Below, piece after piece: positions 55,611 to 64,000 of a stretch of DNA of 64,000 bases; the stretch's first letter is position 1, and each line of letters starts with the position of its first letter. The notes below the pieces were generated by a model. That model did no database searches, had not been told where the DNA came from, and saw only the letters and a program-made list of their open reading frames with translations. The stretch comes from Rhizomys pruinosus (lineage: Eukaryota; Chordata; Mammalia; Rodentia; Spalacidae), in the NCBI GenBank assembly GCA_009823505.1, contig VZQC01005577.1, forward strand, positions 512,407 to 576,406, written 5' to 3'. Position numbers and translations under genes: made by a program.

Positions 55611-57159
55611 TTAAAAAATGCTTCAGAAACAAAGCCCAGACTTCCTTGAACTTGCGGGAGGTTGGGGGGGGGGCTCTGATAAACAGTAGAGCATCAAGCA
55701 ACATGGTCTCAGAGCACATACCAGGTGCTTCCCCTGGGTGGCATGAGCAGGGACCTCCTTAGTGCCAGGGACCCTCTCCCTCTACATCATGACAGTGGTC
55801 TGGAGTGCCCTTAGGGGGTGTGGTGATGCCCTGGCTCAGAACCACTGCTTGGTGCCCCCTAAGACTCCAAGTCCAAGATCCTGAGACCCACAGTGACAGT
55901 GAGGTTAAGGCTTTCCTTCCACCCCTTGAGACAAAAGGCCAGAGACTAGGTAGAAGCAGGAGACCCTGATCCAGGTCAGGTGAGGTTGCTTTTAAGAGGA
56001 AAACACTGAAGACCAGGACTTGAGCTCTAGAGGGGTGCATAGAACCAGCATCCAAGCAGGCACAGTAGGCCCTGTGGTCCTCTTTATGTGGGCTTAGGAA
56101 GTCAAGAGTGATGCTCCGGAAGCTGAAGTGACTGGAGTCCCAAACCCCTCTTTCTAAGACACCTTTGTCTCTAGGAAAGACTGAGGGGAAGACAGGTCAT
56201 TTCAAATGAGGATTGCCTCATTCAAGCTAAAAGACCAGGAACTTTCCAGCAGACACAGGGAAGGGAAAGGCATTCCAGATGGGAAAAAGACAAAGACACG
56301 GCAAGGCCATCCTGGTGGCACAGGAGATGGTGCTGGAAGGGCGGGTCTAAGCAGACAGTAGAGGTCTTTGGACGTCCAAGTAGGAAGCTTAGTCTTTACT
56401 CAGGAGGGACTAGGGAACCACTGAAAGTTCTTGAGCAGGGAAGTGAAGCACCATGCCTGTCTGTAATCTTCTCACCTAGGCTCCACAGCTTTTTCTCCAG
56501 GCCCCAGACCGGGCTCACCTGGGTGCCTGCCCCTAGGTGAGGCCTCTTCCTCCCACTAGAGCTGTTGAGAAATCCCTTTCAGCCTCCTCAAGCAGTTTTC
56601 AAGCCATAATTAATTGCATATAACAAGGATCTAATTGCCTTCCCCTGCCAGCACCCCAGAGATGATGGGCTGTACCTGGAAGAAGGTGTGCTCAGGAAAA
56701 CACAAGTTAATTAACACCCTGAACAAAGAGGCTGCTAATTGTATTGTTTCCACTACTGGAAAGATGATTTTCACCAGTGGGAGTCTGCTGCCCTGGGCTC
56801 CTTAGCAAAACCCATGAGTTTAGGGGTGCCCCGGCTCCACTCCTCTCTACTCCTAGGAGACCATTACAGTACCAGCCAACCTGGCTGTAAAACTGAGGGC
56901 TCCACTTCTTTTCTGTGAGAGCCAAAGACCCAGGACTCTTCTTGCACCTAGGTTACAGGTGGGTAAACTGAGACCACAGGACATAGCAGGTCAGTGGCTG
57001 GGCAGCTTGGATTCCTTTCTACAGAGTTCTGTGAATCTGGAGGAGAGGACTGCGCTGGGACAGACTGGTCCCCACATCGTAGCTGCTTAGGAAGAAGGAT
57101 GTGAATGCAAACAATGGCAGAGGAGCCCAGTGCTCTCCGCAACCAGGTGTCAGGGTGGC
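55611..57159. other. unique sequence with a candidate conserved block
   Basis: No gene. 56600-56755 ('gccataattaattgcatata', 'aacacaagttaattaacacc', 'ctgctaattgtattgtttcc') is repeat-free and rich in TAATTA-type cores. Confidence 0.45.
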
Positions 57160-57295
57160 ATCCCAGGGGCCCAGCATGGTGGCTCTCATTATAAGCTCCC
57201 TCATGCTTATAACCCAAGCACTGAGGGAGGATCAAGAGTTCAAGGCCAGCCTGGGATGTGCTGTTTCAATGAAAGAAAAGGAGGAAGAGAGAGAA
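57160..57295 (+). mobile_element. B1-like SINE, diverged
   Basis: 'cagcatggtggctctcatta', 'gcactgagggaggatcaaga' and 'gttcaaggccagcctgggat' follow B1; the tail is A/G-rich. Confidence 0.65.
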
Positions 57296-58589
57296 GCAAT
57301 GGGAGACTAGGAACGTCCTACGAGAGGAGATGGGTTGAAGAAGAGCTTGGCTATCCACTGGGCACCTCATCCCGCCCTTGTCCTGGAGAAGTGTGGCTCT
57401 AAGACCGCCATCCCTACTGCTAATCTACAGCAGGTAGAACAGGAGTTGGGCCCCGCTGTGCAAACAGGCTGACTAGAATCTTCAGAACCAGTTACTATTT
57501 TACCCTTTGCAGCCTTACAGACTCTACACTCCACCTTTGTCATCCTGTCACACCCGCAATATGTAACGAATGGGCTATGTCCCAACAGAATTTCATGTAC
57601 AAAAAGGGTGGTAGCCTCAGGGTCCAAGGGCTGCACTGTCCAATGTCTGGTCAGCTGAAAACTCCTTGGGATCCTCCAGTCCCCAGAGCAAATGAGCAAC
57701 CATGAAAGGCTTGCTCCGTGAGACTGCTGGACACTGAGTGTGTCGTCTGAAATGGTAAGCTCTAGGAGGGCGACACGTCACCTCTGGAGGTCTCCATCCA
57801 CGGAAGGCACAGCTGCTGGGATGTAGTACCAGGTCTTCCATACATCTGGGTATTGGAGTGTCACGGGAGTACAGGCCCCCTCTCAAAGGGCCAGCAACAT
57901 CCCTCAGGATTCTCGGTCCATCCTGCTTTCTTGCTTGGCTTCCTGTCTAGACTAAAGCTACCTCTGATTCCAAACCTTCAGGCCCTGAAGCTTCTAGGCC
58001 TGAATCCCTAGGAGCTGGCTGCTCTGTCTGGGAGGTCTCTAATGGCAGGTCCTGGGTGGACAGAGCAACTGGAAAGATCTGCAGGCCACTGTGATGGTGA
58101 AGTGGAAACCCTGGCAGCTGGATCCATGAGAACCCAGGCAGGAATGAGGACAAGGCCCAACGTGGGGGGGGGGGACTTGCTCTGTGGAGGCCCCTGGCTC
58201 TTCAGGCACTGGGGAGGCTCCACTGGCTCCACTTCTGAAGGCCCAAGGATGAAGGAAAGCCCAGGACAAGGCAGAGCTGTGGGAAAAACCTGGTTGGAAT
58301 GAAAGAATCCAAGTTTCCTCATGCTGGGACTGGGCCCTCTGGCTTCACACTACTCCAACTGTACGGCAGGCTAGAGGGACATGAAAGACTGGATAGTCCA
58401 GGGGGAGGGGCTGACAGGCAGCTGAGTGGTGGGCAGAATCCAAATAATCCTCCCAAGCACCCTGGGCCTCCTCAGAGCAGAACATACAGCAGAGGTGACA
58501 TCACACAGCCTGGTGGAGAGCCCCGCCACAGACTACAAGGACACAGACCCTCAAAACGGTTGCTCCTAATGAGGACTCTACTGGGAATA
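57296..58589. other. unannotated unique sequence
   Basis: No gene supported. G9 run near 58165. Confidence 0.4.
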
Positions 58590-58765
58590 TTTTGCATGCA
58601 ATACCTATTCAGCCTCTGAGGAAAACATTTCAGGGTGACTGTTTTTAGTCCCATCTCACAGGTGAGCAAACTGAGGTTCCAAGAAATTAAGTCACCTAAT
58701 CAATTCTCACAGAGCCAACAAGTGGCAAGGCTGTGTTCAAACTCAATTGTATCAGGCTCCCAAAC
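58590..58765 (-). mobile_element. MIR SINE remnant
   Basis: 'catctcacaggtgagcaaac', 'tgaggttccaagaaattaag' and 'aagtggcaaggctgtgttca' are reverse MIR in order. Confidence 0.75.
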
Positions 58766-58935
58766 ATTTTCCATATGCTCAGGGAAGAAAATCAGAACAC
58801 TTAACAGCCCAGCACAGGTGTACACCAAGCAGAAGGATGTCAAGTGTGAAGGGGCCAAGTGCCAACAACCATAGCACAGGACCCTCAGCTGAGCCTGCCA
58901 ACCCCAGGCACAACATCCGTCTAGAATCCAAACAG

Positions 58936-59063
58936 GGGCTAGGGAGATGGCTCGCTCAGTAAAATGCATAAGCATAGGGATCAAGTTCAGCCCCCAGCAC
59001 ACACATGAAACCTGCTCATGCTGGGGAGGCACATGTGTGAACATGTACTCTCCCACACATGAG

Positions 59064-59104
<41 letters not shown>
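58936..59104 (+). mobile_element. B4/ID-like SINE with (CA)n tail
   Basis: 'ggggctagggagatggctcg', 'tcaagttcagcccccagcac' and a 19-unit CA tail at 59066-59103. Confidence 0.7.
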
Positions 59105-59106
<2 letters not shown>

Positions 59107-59672
59107 ATCAGCCTCCTGTTATCTTCCCTGGTGAGGGGAGAGTCTCAAATCCCAACAGGTCTGAGACCCCAGTGTCTAACCATCCACCCTCCCCCACTGA
59201 GGGACCCAGAAAACATGAACCCAACCACATGGTCCCTGTACACCTGACTAGAAGTGGGATGGCTCTATCTTCCAGCAGCCATCTGGAAATGTGGGATGCC
59301 AGCTACAAAACTGTTACACCTTTTGACCGGGTAATTTTTTTTGAGAATAAACCCTGGGAAATAACCCAAAAAGAGACATGTTGGTGGTAGTACTGTTGGT
59401 GAAACTGGATATCTGGCCCCCACCCAGACCCCCAAAATAACAGGAAGCAAGTAGTGATCATATTAATATGCTGTGGTTCCTAAAAACGATAGCTCCAGAG
59501 ACTGGGTACAATAGAAATGCTGGTGAGAAACACTGTTAAGTGGACAATGTCGAAACCATCTTCTCCTATTAGACAAAACCAAGCAAGATAACTGCATCCT
59601 ACCAAAGGCTGACAGACAGGCAGGACCACAAACAGCCTATTGTTCAATTTAGCTCTTTATTTTCCCTCCATT
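59105..59672. other. unannotated unique sequence
   Basis: Nothing recognised. Confidence 0.4.
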
Positions 59673-59688
59673 AAAAGTTGTTTAGTGT

Positions 59689-59842
59689 TAGTGCCGGGCG
59701 TGGTGGCTCACGCCTGTAATTCCAGCACATGGGAGGCAGAGGCAGGTGGATCTCTGTGAGTTCAAGGCCATCCTGGTCTACAGAGTGAGGTCCAAGCCAG
59801 CTGAGACTAAAGGGAAACTCTGTCTCAAAAAGACCCCCCCAA
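59689..59842 (+). mobile_element. B1 SINE with 16-bp target duplication
   Basis: Head 'gtgccgggcgtggtggctca' to 'actctgtctcaaaaagaccc', flanked by aaaagttgtttagtgt (59673-59688 and 59843-59858). Unusual C8 within the tail. Confidence 0.95.
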
Positions 59843-59858
59843 AAAAGTTGTTTAGTGT

Positions 59859-62800
59859 CAAAAATCTTTAAAGATTGTTTTGCCTTATCCAACACTCTTG
59901 GGGAAGAACTGCCTTGCTCACACGTGGTGGGAGGAAGTCCTCCAGATGTCTAGTCTACAAGAGATAAGAAGCCCTGAGCTTAGCAGATACAGAACCAGAG
60001 GTAACAGAGCCCCAGAGAAAAACAGAAGAAGTGAGGCTGGAAAGAGCTGATGAACACTGCATTTTGTAGAAGTGCATCTGCCGCTGCGGAAGGCGTCGCT
60101 GCTCTGGCCCAGGAGGGCTTAATGGAATCCTTGGAAGCTGCCGGAGCTGGTGTGAGCAGCTCTGAGCTTCCCACTATCAGGAGTTCCTGTGTGGGTGCCT
60201 CATGGTGGGCTGGGCCGGTCCTGGTACTTGAGCTTGCCCTCAGCTTCTGTTCCTGGCCCGGGCAGCTGCTCTGCTGCCCTTATCTATCCAGCTGTCTAAA
60301 GCCTTGATGGGTGGCTTCCCTGCCCCAGCTGGCCGGACCCTCTACAATCTGTAGGAATAGATTTGACCACAGATTTACCTTTGCCATACCTAGGAACAGC
60401 TTTGGCCCACCCATCCTCAGTCCCCAACACTGTCACTCAGGATCCTGGACCCAACAGCCAGAAGATGTCACTTAGAGTCAAGTCTTCCTGCCTCAAGTTG
60501 GTGAGAATCAGAGGGAACCTGGGTTTCCTTCACTGTCACTCTACCCTCCTTGTGGCCTCTGAGCCAGTCCCCGACACAGAGTCCCTCAACACCAGACTAA
60601 TGACCTTGCTCTCCCACACCCAATCTTGGTCTGCTCCCAGCCATTAATAACAGAACACCAGTGAGTGCTTTGTTACTTAGCAATTTGCCACCATTAATTA
60701 GAGGGAATAGCAGATTGGGGCCATGAAGGAGGATGGTGCAGCTAAATGCATTTGGACATCAAGTTAATTGAGTGATGGAGGAGGTGGCTGTCCAGTCCAG
60801 AGCTCCAGAGCAAAAGCCCCTCCTGTACCTGCCAGGCCAGACCCTGGCCTGAGACCAAGGCTCAGATTCTCTATGAGTGAAACATGGAGACGCCAGGGCT
60901 GAGTGACACAGGAGCAGCTATAGAGATAGACACAGGGTGGACATGAAAGACAGGAACATGGTGACCACATTCTAGATGAGTCTTTGTCTCAGGTGGCCCA
61001 CGGCCCCCTGGCCTCCTGCCCTTGAAGCCCCAAGAACTTTCCCCTATCAACCACCATGACTAGTTATAAACCCCTTGGGCAGAATTATTCATGATTGCCT
61101 GTTAGGAGGTGACATTCCATTGATGTTAAGAGAAAAGAATTACATGTATACCCCACTCTGGAGGACACTGAGCAGGTGTTTATTCTCCTGAAGTAGAAAG
61201 AAAGATGCCCTGTCCAAACCCGTATTTCTTCCTGATGAGACACAATTATCACCCCCCACTTCCCTTTCCAGCAAGCAACAAGGTGACACCAGCCCTGATG
61301 AATGGCAGCCGGCTGGTCCCTGGGCTGGACACCCTAAGTCACCTCCCCAGCCCAGGGCAGAATGTCAATGAGGAGGCTGAGCCCAAGGAGGCTGGGAGGT
61401 CCTGGATAGTTCCCAGCCTCTCCCAACCATTTCCACTAAGGCCCCAGGGCTCAAAAGGCCTTGCCCCTGCACTCTACCTCCCCTAACAGCACAGTGAGCA
61501 GCTCACCAGCTAATCCTTCCTCCAGCCCTTTACCCCAGTTGTGCTCCCAGTCCGTAAGGCCACCTAGGATCCAAGCCGTCTGCTCGTCCCATTCCCGCTG
61601 AGCAGCCACTGTTAGTACTGCTGATAAAACACTGATAGGATGAGATTAATGACCCCCACCTGATCAAAGAGGGGTACAGCCTCATCAAAAAGGAAGTAAG
61701 GTATATGTACATTGGGAGACAGAGAGCCACAAAGGCTGCCTGTAGGACATTGCACATGGTTGGTCTTTGAAACATCAGTAAAAGCTTGGCAGGTTCTTCA
61801 AAAGGCTGGGAGGGGGAAGGGATTTCAAGCAAAGGGTATAGCATGAGGGATGGCTTGGAGTCATAGAGAACACAGGTGTTTGGGGAGTGTCAATCAGCAT
61901 GTGACTGATAGATGAAGCAGTCGGCAGACATGGACCCCAGGGTCTCGAGGTCAAGCAGTACCCGCAGAGCCACTGAGAGCCCTGAGCTCTGGCACCTGAG
62001 CAGAGGATGGCTGGGTGGGGGGAGAATGAAGAGCAAGTGTTAAGAGGTCACTGGACTAGTGCAGCTGGGAGAGGCTAAGGCTAGACCCAGGATGGAGCAG
62101 TGACAAAGACAGAGAAGGAGAGATTTAAAAGACATCCAAGAAGGACAGTCCATCTACCCACTAAAAATCTACCCAGTCCTGGAAGCGCAGTTCAGACTTC
62201 CTCCCCTCCATGTAGCCTCCCTGACTCCACCCATTTGCAGACCACTTGACCTCATTATCAGATGCCCAACATTGTGTTACAAGAGTATGCCCATGACCAA
62301 CCGCCTGTGAATATATCCCGAGTGTGGGACCATGTCTCACCATCCCTTGACTTCGAGTACAATCAAAGTGAAAAATGAGGAGGCTGGAACTACAATGCCT
62401 CACTAACCCCCAGGAGGTGGGCGCTGGCAGCTTAGATGGGAGTTAACACCCCTCCTCAGCTCTCCATAGAGGGTCTTGGATTGAGCGTGAGGTTAGAAGG
62501 CTTCCTAGATCCACTCTAAGTCTGAGCCTGTGTATTTCCCTCCAGAGAGGGAAACTCACTTACCACAAGCTGCACAGCCATCTTTAGAAGGGTAGAGATG
62601 GGTGTCTGGCCTAGTATTTTGCCCAGGGTGAATTGAGGCTGTTTCCAAAGGCTTGAGGTCCCTTTTCTTGGGGCAACATGATGCCTGTAATTCTGCTCTC
62701 CGATCCTCCAGGTAATGTGGCTGAGGCCACAACACTGTCCTAAGTAGCATGGAAGATTCATCACCTTCGACTTTACCCCTTGCCCCCCTCAGCTGGTAGG

Positions 62801-63284
62801 AGAGGAGAGAAACCTGGAGAGAAACAGACCGGCAAGAGGCCAAGGTCCAGCAAACAGGTGGCTGGTATGCAGAGCTCAGAGGCAGCAACCGGTTCACAGC
62901 TTCAGCAGGTATTAATAGAGCACCTACTGCATCCCAACCCCCTGGGACTACCTGGTTCCATCACCAGGCCTCTGTAGGGGCATTAGAGACAAGAATCGAG
63001 TGAGACAGGCAGGGGAGAAAATGCAAGACCCCTGTCTGCTTTGTAAACTGTCTTCCCCAAAGTTTCAGTGGGCCTGAGCCACAGGGATTTGATCAAACTC
63101 ACATCCTGATTTAGTGGGCCTGAGCAGCATTTCTAACAAGCTTCTGGGTAACTGAAGCTACTGATCACAGGGGAGGCTTGGAGGAACAAGGGGGTGGGGG
63201 TGAGGGTCCTATCAGAGAAAAAAGAGAGACCCACAGACCATGTTGAGTCCATTTGGTAAATGAAGGAACTGGAGCCTAAAAAGA
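59859..63284. other. long unique stretch
   Basis: No gene supported. 60645-60780 ('agccattaataacagaacac', 'ccaccattaattagagggaa', 'gctaaatgcatttggacatc') and 61055-61150 are repeat-free AT-rich candidates for conserved elements. A MIR-like piece is at 62905-62945 ('taatagagcacctactgcat'). Confidence 0.4.
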
Positions 63285-63412
63285 ACTGCTGAGTGCAGTG
63301 GTGCCGTTCCAGCACTCAGGAGGCTGAGGCAGGAGGATCGCGATTTTAGAACCATCTGGGATACACATGTAGACCTTGTCTCCACAACAACAACAGAACA
63401 AGTAAAGGACCA
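63285..63412 (+). mobile_element. B1-like SINE, diverged
   Basis: 'ctgagtgcagtggtgccgtt', 'ccagcactcaggaggctgag' and 'gcaggaggatcgcgatttta', then 'gaccttgtctccacaacaac' follow B1. Confidence 0.75.
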
Positions 63413-64000
63413 AACAATGTAGTTCTTACTCCACCTTCACTCTGTGGGGAGACAGGAAACAGCCTGATGGAAGGTGGGGATCCCCAGCATCATGGACCCC
63501 CCCAAGTCCAAAGAGGGAGACAACGCTTTCTCCTGAAGCTCTCTTCAGGCAGGTGACAGCCCTCTGCTTAGATGGGGCATATCCCTTCCTTTGGGGGCTG
63601 CCTATGGGCCAGCACACACCCACTTTCCCTACACAGGCTCCTCTGTGAGACTGGGGAGTAGATGCAGAGGGAAAGAGCAGCCTCGTGGGAAGCCCCGTCT
63701 CCAGCTGTCCAGCTATCCAGCTCCTAGCCCCACATGGAGCTGAAGGATGTTCCTGAGCCTGGTGGGCCTGGCTATTTAACACTGTGAACACCGCACTTTC
63801 CCGCGGCCATTAAGCCCATAACAGCGGCCCATCCATCCTCACCCTGGCTCTGCAGAAGGCGCATTGGCGGTGCAATTAGACAGCAGAGAGCTGCTGTAAA
63901 TTGCCCAGTAGCCTTTCTCCGCTGGCTGCAGCCCAGGGCCTCATCTGTACTGCCTGTATCCCAGAGCCAGTAAGAGTGCTAGTCTCCAGTCTTAGGACCT
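63413..64000. other. unique sequence with a candidate conserved block
   Basis: No gene. 63770-63910 ('cccgcggccattaagcccat', 'ggcgcattggcggtgcaatt', 'gctgctgtaaattgcccagt') is repeat-free with retained CpGs and looks constrained. Confidence 0.45.

Overview
The window is nuclear DNA from a muroid rodent. The evidence is the density of rodent-specific SINEs (B1, B2, B4 and ID types, many with perfect target-site duplications), MaLR-type solo LTRs, long (CA)n tracts, and ancient MIR and L1M remnants shared with other placental mammals. I cannot name the species. I see no protein-coding gene or exon I can defend. The two longest open frames, 407 codons at 35.7-36.9 kb and 563 codons at 53.8-55.5 kb, come from tandem repeats whose unit lengths (22 and 11 bp) are not multiples of three, so they are not genes. 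The window is best read as intergenic or intronic DNA.

The only intact gene is tRNA-Lys(CTT) on the minus strand at 8797-8869, followed by a TTTT terminator. Within 1 kb lie two decayed tRNA-Pro copies (about 9058-9141 and 9724-9795) in a CpG-rich patch, so this is the relic of a small tRNA cluster.

Layout: 0-8.8 kb is mostly unique DNA with a 29-bp minisatellite, a GATA/TG tract, a (CTG)11 run, and B2 and B4 SINEs. 8.8-9.8 kb is the tRNA cluster. 11.56-11.88 kb is a 20-bp minisatellite. 12.69-13.04 kb is a minus-strand MaLR solo LTR. 16.4-17.65 kb is a nest: a B2 split by a solo LTR that is itself split by another B2. 20.8-25.1 kb is an old minus-strand L1M with later B1 and B2 insertions. 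25.2 kb holds a 35-bp tandem array. 28.3 kb holds a perfect 17-bp-stem palindrome. 31.5-32.1 kb is a 39-bp minisatellite that reverses orientation at the window's single N. 35.7-36.8 kb is a 49-copy, 22-bp minisatellite that grew from the B-box part of an ID SINE. 42.49-42.85 kb is a plus-strand relative of the first MaLR LTR. 46.2-47.0 kb is a rodent L1 3' end. 50.5 kb is an array of four GC boxes. 51.8-52.2 kb is another solo LTR. 53.9-55.4 kb is an 11-bp minisatellite with a 121-bp higher-order repeat. The last 8 kb is largely unique with a few SINEs.

AT-rich, homeodomain-motif-rich blocks at about 14.4, 18.2, 28.4, 30.3, 33.8, 38.7, 46.0, 47.8, 56.6, 60.7 and 63.8 kb look like conserved non-coding elements. 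That is inference from composition; no alignment was available. I found no new biological system. The strongest leads are the SINE-born minisatellite, the orientation-flipping minisatellite, and the palindromic and CpG-rich hairpin blocks.
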